NCBI GenBank assembly: GCA_964541525.1 | Contig: CAZIQF010000006.1 | Location: 14,328-78,327, forward strand | Direction of reading: 5' to 3' | From: UBA1737 sp964541525 | GTDB taxonomy: Bacteria > Bacillota_I > Bacilli_A > ML615J-28 > CAG-313 | DNA: 64,000 nt | Shown: positions 33,653-41,762 of the stretch, one piece after another | How the letters are laid out: each line of letters begins with the position of its first letter | Numbering within the stretch: position 1 is the first letter of the stretch | Translations under genes and position numbers: made by a program | The notes under the pieces: model-generated | What the model saw: the letters and a program-made list of their open reading frames with translations, nothing else | Database searches by the model: none | Told to the model about the DNA's origin: nothing

Positions 33653-34873
33653 TTAGAAAATCTCATCTTCATTTGAATTAAAAATGTCTAAATGTTGATT
33701 TGATTTAATTACATATTTTGTGGTATTTTGAATAGCTTCATCTATTAATGTTTGATAATCAAATTTTTCCTCTTCTTGTCTGGCTTTAATGTTTAATGGC
33801 TTGATTTGAGGATGCTTTGGAACAAAGACAGTACAACAATCTTCATATGGTCTAATGGAAATATCATAGGTATTAATTGCTTCAGCAATTTTAATGATTT
33901 CACTTTTATCAAAAGTTGCAAGAGGCCTAATGACAGGAATATTTACTACTTCCGAAATTGTTGCGATGCTTTCTAGTGTTTGACTGGCAACTTGTCCGAT
34001 ATTTTCACCATTAACAATTGCCAGTGATTTTGTTTTTAGAGCTAACTTTTCACCGATTCGATACATCATTCTTCGCATAATCGTGATTCCATAGTCTTCT
34101 CTACAATGCTCATAGATGGCAGCTTGAATTTTGGTGAATGGAACAATATGTAAGTTGATACTTTGATATTCAGTATAACAAGTCAGTTTTTCTAATAGAT
34201 CAATTACTTTTTGAACAGCTAAATCAGATGTATAAGGTGGTGAAGCATAATGAACAGCTTCAATTGTCATTCCTTTTTTAAGGGTTAAGTATCCAGCAAC
34301 AACACTATCGATGCCACCAGATACCATTAACATAACTTTACCTATTGATCCTGCAGGCATTCCACCCATTCCATAATAGATTTTAGTAAAAATAAATGTT
34401 CCTTCATATCTAACATCTAAATGGATAGTGATTTCGGGGTTATGGACATCCGCAGTTAGTCCTTCGATTTTTTTGAATAAAAAGCGACTTACTTCCTTGG
34501 TTATTTCTAATGATGTCATTGGGAAGTTTTTATCACCACGATTAGTATCAACTTTAATTGTTTTTAATCCTGATTGTAATTCTTGACTTAAAATTTCATA
34601 AGCATTTTGACAGATATCATCTAGATTAGAATTACATTTAGATACAACTGAAAATGAATAAATCCCTGGAATTTTTTGTAAAATTTCAACAATTTCAGCG
34701 GTATCTGTACCATTTAAAATGATATAAAAGCGAAGTCCTCGACTATCATATGCTAATTTTTCATAGTGACTTAAAGCTCGTTTAATGCTATTATTAATTC
34801 GATTAATAAACTGATTACGGTTGCTTTTTTTCAATGCAAGTTCTCCGTATCTAATTAAAATATGATCTTCCAT
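33653..34873 (-). CDS. thiI: tRNA 4-thiouridine synthetase ThiI
   Basis: The 406-residue enzyme makes 4-thiouridine at position 8 of tRNA. It has an N-terminal ferredoxin-like/THUMP region (residues 1-165; IRYGELALKKSNRNQF at the start) and a PP-loop ATP pyrophosphatase domain with MVSGGIDSVVAGYL (near 183), IVNGENIGQVASQTLE and the terminal RPYEDCCTVFVPKHP. It lacks the C-terminal rhodanese domain of the E. coli enzyme, as usual in Bacilli. It lies 2 bases after a cysteine desulfurase gene, its usual sulfur donor. Confidence 0.95.
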   Translation of the reverse strand: MEDHILIRYGELALKKSNRNQFINRINNSIKRALSHYEKLAYDSRGLRFYIILNGTDTAEIVEILQKIPGIYSFSVVSKCNSNLDDICQNAYEILSQELQSGLKTIKVDTNRGDKNFPMTSLEITKEVSRFLFKKIEGLTADVHNPEITIHLDVRYEGTFIFTKIYYGMGGMPAGSIGKVMLMVSGGIDSVVAGYLTLKKGMTIEAVHYASPPYTSDLAVQKVIDLLEKLTCYTEYQSINLHIVPFTKIQAAIYEHCREDYGITIMRRMMYRIGEKLALKTKSLAIVNGENIGQVASQTLESIATISEVVNIPVIRPLATFDKSEIIKIAEAINTYDISIRPYEDCCTVFVPKHPQIKPLNIKARQEEEKFDYQTLIDEAIQNTTKYVIKSNQHLDIFNSNEDEIF

Positions 34874-34875
34874 AA

Positions 34876-35994
34876 TTATTTGGTTCCTATCTCTTTAATT
34901 TTTGTGATTAGTAAATCTAATTCTTCAAAAGTTGTTTCATCACTTAAGCTAATTCTGATGGTGTTAATCGGTAAGTTTTGATCTTTTAAAGTATAGATTA
35001 AAGTATTTTCTTGTTCTTTGGCTTTTGAATTGCATGCTGAACCAGTTCCAACGATAATTCCATTATTTTCTAAAAAGTGAAGAACTGTTTCTCCTTTAAT
35101 TTGCTTAAATGTAATGCTTAAAATATATGGTGATTGATGTTTGTTTATATTGAGAATTAGATATAATTCGTTTTTTAATGCGTTAACTAAATATTCATAT
35201 TTTTGACATACATTTAGATATTTTTCTTGTATATCCACACTAGCAAGATTAATTGCTTTGGCCATTACCACAGCACCGGCTAAATCAACCGTACCAGGCC
35301 TTATTCCATTTTGTTGATGTCCTCCCTGCATGAAACATAAATTAATTCTTTCATTATAGATAAGGGCACCTGTTCCTTTTAGACCATTTAATTTATGACC
35401 ACTTAAAGTGATTAAATCAAGGTCATTAAAGGCAAAATCAGGCACAATTTTACCAAAACCTTGAACCGCGTCGACATGGAGCTTACATCTAGGATATTTT
35501 TTAACAATATTAATAATCTCTTTAATCGGAAAAACGGCTCCTGTAATATTATTAATCCACATAATTGAGACTAAAATGGTTTCATTAGTTAAAGCCTTAG
35601 CTAAAGCATTAAGGTCTAAATTTCCATGATCATCATAGCTCAAATAGGTTACTTTAAATCCTCGCTTTTCTAAATCTTTGAAAACTTTTAATACCGATGC
35701 ATGTTCAAATACAGTAGTTATAATCTGTTTTGGATTACTGAAGTAAGGATGGCATACACCATAAATCGCCGTATTATTTGCTTCGGTCGCTCCAGATGTA
35801 AATAACACTTTTTTATGATTAACTTTTAGAGTATCACAAATGACATTGACCGATTTTTGAAGTAGGTTATTACCTTTAACTCCTAAAGCATAGAGACTTT
35901 CGGTATTATACCAATATTCATTGGTAATTTTTTGATGTAATTTTACTAAATCATCTTTTGGTTTAGTAGTTGCAGTATAATCAAAATAAATCAT
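34876..35994 (-). CDS. Cysteine desulfurase (IscS/NifS class)
   Basis: The 372-residue PLP enzyme takes sulfur from cysteine. It has YFDYTATTKP at the N-terminus, TSGATEANNTAI (near residue 67), HVDAVQGFGK (near 172), the PLP lysine in SGHKLNGLKGTGAL (near 195) and the active cysteine loop GTGSACNSK (near 315). Pairing with thiI suggests a NifZ-type desulfurase dedicated to tRNA thiolation, as in Bacillus. A promoter lies at 36028-36056 on the minus strand. Confidence 0.94.
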   Translation of the reverse strand: MIYFDYTATTKPKDDLVKLHQKITNEYWYNTESLYALGVKGNNLLQKSVNVICDTLKVNHKKVLFTSGATEANNTAIYGVCHPYFSNPKQIITTVFEHASVLKVFKDLEKRGFKVTYLSYDDHGNLDLNALAKALTNETILVSIMWINNITGAVFPIKEIINIVKKYPRCKLHVDAVQGFGKIVPDFAFNDLDLITLSGHKLNGLKGTGALIYNERINLCFMQGGHQQNGIRPGTVDLAGAVVMAKAINLASVDIQEKYLNVCQKYEYLVNALKNELYLILNINKHQSPYILSITFKQIKGETVLHFLENNGIIVGTGSACNSKAKEQENTLIYTLKDQNLPINTIRISLSDETTFEELDLLITKIKEIGTK

Positions 35995-36027
35995 AATTTA
36001 GCTCTCTTTTTTTTATTTTTTGATTGT

Positions 36028-36056
36028 ATTATATCACAAATTTAATAAAACAACAA
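36028..36056 (-). promoter_or_regulatory. Sigma-A promoter for the desulfurase-thiI operon
   Basis: On the minus strand TTGTTG, 17 bases, TATAAT with TG one base before the -10. Confidence 0.75.
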
Positions 36057-36083
36057 GATGAAAGATTTTTATAATACTATTAT

Positions 36084-36112
36084 TTGAAAAAATTCAATGA
36101 TTATGTTATAAT
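36084..36112 (+). promoter_or_regulatory. Sigma-A promoter for the 36.1 kb membrane protein gene
   Basis: TTGAAA (36084-36089), 17 bases, TATAAT (36107-36112) with TGT before the -10. Confidence 0.85.
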
Positions 36113-36134
36113 TTTAACAAGAGGTGAAAATAAT

Positions 36135-36866
36135 ATGAGTGATTATGAATTTAAAATTCCAGAAAATTACGATGAAGCATATAAACTAAAACAAGAACTT
36201 CTAGAAAAAATTAATGCTTATAATACAGCATTATTTAATGGTGAAGAACTTCCATATAGTGATGAAGAAATTGATATGCTTCAAGAAGAATATCAAATCT
36301 TAAATGATCATTTAGCTCTTTCTCAAGAAGAAAAAATGATGAAATTAACAGAAAACGATAAAGTTGTCAAAGAAGATGGAACGGTTGAAGTAAAAGAAAC
36401 CATTTGGGATAAAATTCATTGGGTCGTTTATCTATATGGATTTATTTCTACTATTTTTGCATGTGGAATCTTAACAAAGCCAATCGGTAATACCTCAATG
36501 AATGGTTTTATGAATAGTTGTTTCGAAAAAGCCTATAATGAAGGGGTTGGGATGTATGATTTTGCGAAGAGCGAATATATGATGGGGGGATTTGAATTTT
36601 ATTTTAAATTTATTTTATCATATCTTTGGTTTCCGCTTTTAATCATTATATTATCAACTGTGATTTACTTGATTTTTAGAAAGAAAAATGATGTTAATGC
36701 TAAAGTTACAAAATGGTTGTTAATTGTTCATATTGGTTTAACTGTCATTAGTCTAGCACTTATTATGATTTTAGGTGAATTTAAAACTTGGAAAGAGTTC
36801 TTTGAACAACTAGATTATCAATATGCTATTTATTATTATCGTTTGGAATACTATGGTGGATACTAA
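36135..36866 (+). CDS. Membrane protein of unknown function
   Basis: The 243-residue product has an acidic, helical, soluble N-terminal part (residues 1-80, Glu-rich, possibly coiled coil), then three membrane helices (about 88-108, 155-175, 190-212) and a tyrosine-rich tail. No family is recognised. AGAGGTGA lies 8 bases before ATG 36135, which fixes the start; an ATG at 36084 overlaps the promoter. It is followed 5 bases later by an RNA methyltransferase gene, so the two are probably co-transcribed. Confidence 0.65.
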   Translation: MSDYEFKIPENYDEAYKLKQELLEKINAYNTALFNGEELPYSDEEIDMLQEEYQILNDHLALSQEEKMMKLTENDKVVKEDGTVEVKETIWDKIHWVVYLYGFISTIFACGILTKPIGNTSMNGFMNSCFEKAYNEGVGMYDFAKSEYMMGGFEFYFKFILSYLWFPLLIIILSTVIYLIFRKKNDVNAKVTKWLLIVHIGLTVISLALIMILGEFKTWKEFFEQLDYQYAIYYYRLEYYGGY

Positions 36867-36871
36867 TTATT

Positions 36872-37627
36872 ATGAAAATTATTAGTTCACTTAACAATAC
36901 CTTGATTACGAGTTTAGTCGGATTAAAAGATAAAGCGAAACGCTTAGAAACATCAATGTTTTTAGTTGAGGGTTATCATTTAGTTGAAGAAGCATCAAAG
37001 CTTTCACTTTTAGAAATGATATTATCAACTGATGAAGTGGCTCTAAAACGTTTTAATGCGAAAGAGGCATATTTAGTAAATGATGCGATTATTAAAAAGT
37101 TATCAACAACTAAAACACCACAAAATATTATTGGTGTGGTTAAAATGCCAAGTCTAGATAGTTTAAATAATCTAATTACTAAAAATAATTTAAAAGTTGT
37201 GATTCTTGATGATGTTAGTGATCCAGGTAATCTAGGAACAATTATTCGAACGACGGCTGCACTCGGATATGATGCAGTAGTAGCAAGTTTAAATACGGTT
37301 GATTATTATAATGAAAAAGTGATTAGAGCATCTCAAGGTGCGATTTTTCGAGTTAAACTTTTAAAACAAAATTTAGCAGAAGTTATCAAAGAATTAAAAA
37401 ATAGTGGGGTTAAAATCTTTGGTACAAGTTTAAAACAAGCAATAAAGATAGACCAAGTTAATCATGAAAATCGCTTTGGTGTTGTCTTTGGTAATGAAGC
37501 TCATGGTGTTAGTGATGAAATATTAGCCCTTACTGATTGTAATTTAGTAATTCCAATGCATAATGATGTTGAAAGTCTTAATGTTGGGATTGCATCAGCA
37601 ATTGTTATGTGGGAATTAAATCAATAA
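36872..37627 (+). CDS. TrmH/SpoU-family RNA 2'-O-methyltransferase
   Basis: The 251-residue SPOUT enzyme has an N-terminal substrate-binding domain (MFLVEGYHLVEEA near residue 30) and the knotted SAM domain: VILDDVSDPGNLGTIIRTTA (near 110), VVFGNEAHGVSD (near 205) and VIPMHNDVESLNVGIASAIV at the end. These are the three SpoU motifs. It probably methylates a ribose in 23S rRNA; the exact site cannot be read from sequence. In Bacillus the homologue lies before pheST, which is not the case here. GGTGGA lies upstream of the ATG. Confidence 0.93.
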   Translation: MKIISSLNNTLITSLVGLKDKAKRLETSMFLVEGYHLVEEASKLSLLEMILSTDEVALKRFNAKEAYLVNDAIIKKLSTTKTPQNIIGVVKMPSLDSLNNLITKNNLKVVILDDVSDPGNLGTIIRTTAALGYDAVVASLNTVDYYNEKVIRASQGAIFRVKLLKQNLAEVIKELKNSGVKIFGTSLKQAIKIDQVNHENRFGVVFGNEAHGVSDEILALTDCNLVIPMHNDVESLNVGIASAIVMWELNQ

Positions 37628-37629
37628 AA

Positions 37630-37685
37630 AACCTATAACTAAATTGAACTGATTATGGTTCATTATTAGTTATAGGTTATTTTTA
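37630..37685. terminator. Bidirectional terminator between convergent genes
   Basis: A 13-bp perfect stem (37630-37642 with 37666-37678) with A run before and T run after. The loop of 23 bases is long. Confidence 0.8.
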
Positions 37686-39344
37686 TACTTTAAAACACGA
37701 ACCGCCAATAAATTCACGAATTAGTGAGTTACATGGAATCGCACTTTCATCAGGGATATCTTTAAAATATTTTAAGTATTTAATTAATCGATTGGCAATA
37801 ACATATTCTTTTGATGTTTTAGGAATCTTTAATAATTCCGGTAATGCATATTTTTTAAAGACACATAGTTCATAAGAAAGTTCACTATTAAAAACAAAAT
37901 TAGCTCCTTCTTGATTTGGATAAATCCATTTAAATTCACCATTACGAACACTTTGCCACATTGAAATTGTTTCTTCTGCTGGGCAATTTCTAAACTTCAT
38001 ATCGCGAACAATTCTGCGAATTAATCTTAAATCAGTTGTTGATAACGGTGAGTGATCATCGATATTGATTTGCATTTGTGGTGCAATATATACTTTATAT
38101 TTTTGGTGTTTAGGAATTGATGATGTTAATTTTTCATTTAACGCATGAATTCCTTCAATCATAATTGGTGTTAAGTCATTAATCTTAAGCGTTTTACCAA
38201 TCTCTCTTTGACCTGTTTTAAAATTATATTTAGGTAGGGTCACTTCTTCACCGTTGATTAAATCAAATAGATTTTTATTGAAAAGTTCAATATCCAAACA
38301 GTTAATATGTTCTAAATCACATTCACTGATATCTTTAACTCCTTGAATTTTGGCGATTTCTGGTTTTGATAGATAATAATCATCCATTGAAATCATAATT
38401 GGATTAATACCTCTGGACATTAATTCAATTCTTAAACGATTACAAAATGTTGTTTTTCCCGAAGAAGATGGTCCAGCAATACAAATTAGTCTAATATCTT
38501 CAATTTCTTTTTTAATATTTAATCCTAATTCTGCTAACATATTAGTATGTTTTGTTTCACAAGTTTGAATGAAATCCGTAATATTTTCTTCTTCAATTTT
38601 ATGGTTAATCCCAACAATTGATGATGTATTGGTTAATTCACCCCATGTACTAGCTTGTTTTAGGGTTCTACCATATGTTGGTTCTTCCTGAAAATTAGGA
38701 ATTTGGGCATTTAATTCATATCTAGGATATTGAATAATTAATCCGGGACTATATGGGCGAATAATGTAATTTTTAAGCAGTGAAGTATTAGGCAACATAT
38801 AACAATACATATAGTCATAATACTCTCCACACCGATAAAGATGGACAATTTTGTCGGGACGATATTTTAAGATATTAACTTTATCATCATGCTTTAATTT
38901 CTTGTAAATTTCAATTGCTTCTTTAACTGTTAATGTAACGCGCTCAATTGGCAGAGCAGAAGCGATAATACGTTTTACTTCAGCAATTACTTGTTCTGTA
39001 TAATGGCTCATTTTTTCATCTTTATTTAAGATATAGCAGAAGATTGAACGACTAACATTATAACTAAACTTAATGTCTAAATCAGGATATAAATTATAAA
39101 ATGCCATTGAAATAACATATCTTAAAGTTGCTTCATAGGCACGCCCAGCTTCAATATGATTTAAACCATATAAAGTAATTGTGTCACCTTGATTTTCTTT
39201 ATGTAAAGTAAAACTAAGCTCTTTAATTAAATTATTAACTTGACAAATTAAGTATTGATCTAATTCTTCTTTGGTTAGTAGTTCATAGACTTTTGTTCCT
39301 TCTTCAAAATTAACAATACGATTATTTAATTTTAACTGATACAT
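37683..39344 (-). CDS. Nucleoside (uridine-type) kinase with TGS/ThrRS-like N-terminus
   Basis: The 553-residue protein joins an N-terminal TGS-like domain (residues 1-60), a threonyl-tRNA synthetase second-domain-like part (GLNHIEAGRAYEATLRYVIS, then to about 150), and a C-terminal P-loop kinase with AGPSSSGKTTFCNRL (near 294), SMDDYYLSK, and IEGIHALN. This architecture is common in Clostridia and Bacilli and is annotated as uridine or nucleoside kinase. The tRNA-synthetase-like part probably lacks catalysis. AAAGGAGG precedes the ATG. It is a single-gene unit. Confidence 0.9.
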   Translation of the reverse strand: MYQLKLNNRIVNFEEGTKVYELLTKEELDQYLICQVNNLIKELSFTLHKENQGDTITLYGLNHIEAGRAYEATLRYVISMAFYNLYPDLDIKFSYNVSRSIFCYILNKDEKMSHYTEQVIAEVKRIIASALPIERVTLTVKEAIEIYKKLKHDDKVNILKYRPDKIVHLYRCGEYYDYMYCYMLPNTSLLKNYIIRPYSPGLIIQYPRYELNAQIPNFQEEPTYGRTLKQASTWGELTNTSSIVGINHKIEEENITDFIQTCETKHTNMLAELGLNIKKEIEDIRLICIAGPSSSGKTTFCNRLRIELMSRGINPIMISMDDYYLSKPEIAKIQGVKDISECDLEHINCLDIELFNKNLFDLINGEEVTLPKYNFKTGQREIGKTLKINDLTPIMIEGIHALNEKLTSSIPKHQKYKVYIAPQMQINIDDHSPLSTTDLRLIRRIVRDMKFRNCPAEETISMWQSVRNGEFKWIYPNQEGANFVFNSELSYELCVFKKYALPELLKIPKTSKEYVIANRLIKYLKYFKDIPDESAIPCNSLIREFIGGSCFKV

Positions 39345-39462
39345 TTTTTACCTCCTTTTTATTTTTTCGTTTCTAGTATATAGTATTTTACCAAAAAAAA
39401 TGCTGAATTAAAAGTAAAAGTATAATTTTTTTATTGAAACAGATAAAAAAGTGATATCTTAC

Positions 39463-39491
39463 TTGACTTTTTTGTTTGTTTATGGTAATAT
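39463..39491 (+). promoter_or_regulatory. Extended -10 sigma-A promoter for the rimP-nusA-infB operon
   Basis: TTGACT (39463-39468), 17 bases, TAATAT (39486-39491) with TGG directly before the -10. Confidence 0.8.
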
Positions 39492-39512
39492 ACTTATAGC
39501 AATCAATATTAA

Positions 39513-39547
39513 ACAAGGTGAGCTATTTAAAAAGGCTCACCCTTTGT
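39513..39547 (+). promoter_or_regulatory. Leader hairpin upstream of rimP
   Basis: GGTGAGC (39517-39523) pairs with GCTCACC (39535-39541); the stem can extend with bulges to 39513 and 39547. It forms most of the 5' leader of the rimP operon. Leader hairpins occur at this position in other Bacilli. It is not followed by a T run, so it is more likely a folding or processing element than a terminator. Confidence 0.6.
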
Positions 39548-39567
39548 TATGAAAGGTGGAAAGGATA

Positions 39568-40038
39568 ATGATTGATATAGTTAAAATAAAAGAATATAGT
39601 TTAGATGTTGTAAACAAGCATCATAAAACATTGGTTGATGTTCTTGATGTATTTGAATATGGTATTAATATTATTCGGGTAATTATTGATGATCCTAATA
39701 CTTTTGACCTTGATATTGATGAGGTTGCGTCAATCAATCAAGAACTATTAGATTTAGTTAATGACTTACTTCCAGATGAATATTATTTAGAAGTAACAAG
39801 TGTTGGTGTTGAACGTGAATTAGTTACGGATGAAGATTTTACTAAAGCCATTAGTAAATATGTCTATGTTTCTTGTTATGAAAAACATCCAGATGTGAAA
39901 CTAAAGGAGTTTTATGGTGACTTGTTATCGTTTGATAATGAAACCATTAAGATTAACGTTAAGATAAAAAATCGACAAAAAGAAATTGAAATTGCAAAAG
40001 CAAAAATTGCAAAAATAAGACTTGCAGTAAAATTTTAA
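39568..40038 (+). CDS. rimP: Ribosome maturation factor RimP
   Basis: The 156-residue protein assists 30S subunit assembly. It shows the RimP pattern: an N-terminal alpha/beta domain with IIDDPNTFDLDIDEVASINQ (near residue 47), YYLEVTSVGVERELVTDEDF (near 76), and a C-terminal SH3-like domain (from about 95). The SPG motif usual at the centre is SVG here. I chose ATG 39568; a GTG at 39556 is in frame but abuts the GAAAGG site. It begins the classic rimP-nusA-rnpM-ylxQ-infB-rbfA operon. Confidence 0.93.
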   Translation: MIDIVKIKEYSLDVVNKHHKTLVDVLDVFEYGINIIRVIIDDPNTFDLDIDEVASINQELLDLVNDLLPDEYYLEVTSVGVERELVTDEDFTKAISKYVYVSCYEKHPDVKLKEFYGDLLSFDNETIKINVKIKNRQKEIEIAKAKIAKIRLAVKF

Positions 40039-40058
40039 GAAGGGAATGATTTAAAAAA

Positions 40059-41144
40059 ATGATTAGTAAAGGTTTTTATGAACAATTAGAAGTGATTGCT
40101 GATGCTCGTCGCTTAGAAAAGGCAGATGTATTAAAGGCAGTAGAAATTGCATTGATTAAAGGTGTACAAGCAGAAGGACATACTGGAATTATTGAAGTTG
40201 AATTTAATGATGAACAAAAGAAAGTTAGAATTTCGGAAACATTTAATGTTGTTGCTGAAATTGATCCTGAACTAGAATTAGAAGGTCAAATTACTTTAGA
40301 ACAAGCCAAAGAGATTCGGGATAGAGTTAGAGTCGGTTCAGTAATTAAAAGAGAAATTCCTTTTTCAGAAATTGGTAGAAAAGGTGCAACTCGTTTTAAA
40401 ACAACATTTATTCAAAATCTAAAAGAGTTAGGCTATAAACGTGCCTATGAATATTTTAAAGGTTTGGAAGGTGAAGTTGTTACGGCTTATGTTGAAAAAG
40501 CTACCGATAAATATGTTATTTTAAATCTTGGTATGGATACTCAATCATTTATGCCAATTGAAGATGGACTTGCTGGTGAAACTTATACTCAAGGTAAACA
40601 AATTAAAGTAACAGTTACCAAAGTCGAAGAAACAACAAAGAGTCCTAAAGTCTTAGTATCGCGTTCAAATAAAGAAATTATTAAACGTTTATTTGAATTA
40701 TATATTCCTGAAATTGCTTCTGGTGTAATTGAAGTGATGGGAATTGTGAGAGAACCAGGTAACAGAACTAAAATTGGCATTAAATCAAATAATCCCAATG
40801 TCGATGCTAAAGGTGCTTGTGTTGGGGTGAATGGAGCTAGAATTAAACAAATTAATCAAGCATTAAATGGTGAAAGAATTGATATTTTTGAATGGAACGA
40901 AAATCCAATTTTATTGATTGCAGAAGCATTAACTCCAGCTAAAGTTATTTCGGTCTTAATTGATGAAGCAACACACAAATCAGTTGTTATTGTCCCTGAT
41001 GATCAATTTAGTTTAGCAATTGGTAAAGGTGGGCAAAATGTTCGTCTTGCTTCTCAAGTTACTAGTTGGAAAATTGATATTAAAGATGAAACTACAGCAT
41101 ATCGTGAAGAAATTCGTTTCAAACCTAATGTATATACAGCATAA
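40059..41144 (+). CDS. nusA: Transcription elongation/termination factor NusA
   Basis: The 361-residue protein binds RNA polymerase and RNA. It has the N-terminal polymerase-binding domain (1-125), an S1 domain (about 130-200; GEVVTAYVEKATDKYVILNL), KH1 with GVNGARIKQINQALNGERID (near 256) and KH2 with AIGKGGQNVRLASQVTSWKI (near 325). It lacks the C-terminal acidic repeats of the E. coli protein, as normal in Bacilli. Spacing to rimP is 20 bases with GAAGGGA in the gap. Confidence 0.97.
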   Translation: MISKGFYEQLEVIADARRLEKADVLKAVEIALIKGVQAEGHTGIIEVEFNDEQKKVRISETFNVVAEIDPELELEGQITLEQAKEIRDRVRVGSVIKREIPFSEIGRKGATRFKTTFIQNLKELGYKRAYEYFKGLEGEVVTAYVEKATDKYVILNLGMDTQSFMPIEDGLAGETYTQGKQIKVTVTKVEETTKSPKVLVSRSNKEIIKRLFELYIPEIASGVIEVMGIVREPGNRTKIGIKSNNPNVDAKGACVGVNGARIKQINQALNGERIDIFEWNENPILLIAEALTPAKVISVLIDEATHKSVVIVPDDQFSLAIGKGGQNVRLASQVTSWKIDIKDETTAYREEIRFKPNVYTA

Positions 41145-41160
41145 CATTTAAGGTGATAGA

Positions 41161-41433
41161 ATGAAACAAACTGTGGTAAAAAAAGTACCGATGCGTAAAT
41201 GTGTGATTACTGGTAATCAACTACCTAAAAAAGATTTATTTAGAATAGTTAGAGAACCTTCAGGAATTGTATCAATTGATGATGGTGGCAAAGTTAAGGG
41301 ACATGGTGTTTATCTATCTAAAGATCAAGCTGTAATCTTGCAAGCTAAAAAACGTCATGCGTTAGATCGTCACTTAGAAGTCAAAGTTGAAGATACTATT
41401 TATGATGAATTACTAGCGAGGTTAAATAATTAA
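41161..41433 (+). CDS. rnpM: RNA-binding protein YlxR (RnpM)
   Basis: The 90-residue YlxR/DUF448 protein has RKCVITGNQLPKKDLFRIVR (residues 13-32) and KVKGHGVYLSKDQ (near 42-54), the two conserved parts. The family binds RNA, and RnpM in Bacillus was reported to modulate RNase P. The usual second cysteine of the CxxC-like start is replaced (CVITG). It lies between nusA and ylxQ as in most Bacilli, with AGGTGATAG just upstream. Confidence 0.92.
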   Translation: MKQTVVKKVPMRKCVITGNQLPKKDLFRIVREPSGIVSIDDGGKVKGHGVYLSKDQAVILQAKKRHALDRHLEVKVEDTIYDELLARLNN

Positions 41434-41762
41434 TGCATAAGGTATTAATGTTATTAGGGCTTGCAAAACGAGCAGGAAAAATTATTGTCGGAACTGATGC
41501 AGTAATCAGCAAATTACAAGATAATAAATTAAAATTAATTTTTGTAGCTAGTGATAGTTCATTATCTACAATCGATAAATTAGAAAAAAAGGCGTTTTAT
41601 TATAACGTCCAAGTTATAAAATCTTTTTCATCAATTGAATTAAGTCATAGTTTAGGAACCCTTCATAATAAAGTTATTGGTATAACAGATGAAGGATTTG
41701 CAAAAAAGATGATTTCTGAACTTAATGAAAAAGTAGAAAGAGAGCAAACTAATGAAAGTTAA
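41433..41762 (+). CDS. ylxQ: L7Ae-family RNA-binding protein YlxQ
   Basis: The 109-residue protein has LGLAKRAGKIIVGTDAVISK at the N-terminus and IFVASDSSLSTIDKLEKKA, the L7Ae/L30e fold pattern that binds kink-turn RNA. The length is typical (about 100). It shares TAATG with the rnpM stop and overlaps infB by 11 bases, so all three are coupled. Confidence 0.93.
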   Translation: MHKVLMLLGLAKRAGKIIVGTDAVISKLQDNKLKLIFVASDSSLSTIDKLEKKAFYYNVQVIKSFSSIELSHSLGTLHNKVIGITDEGFAKKMISELNEKVEREQTNES

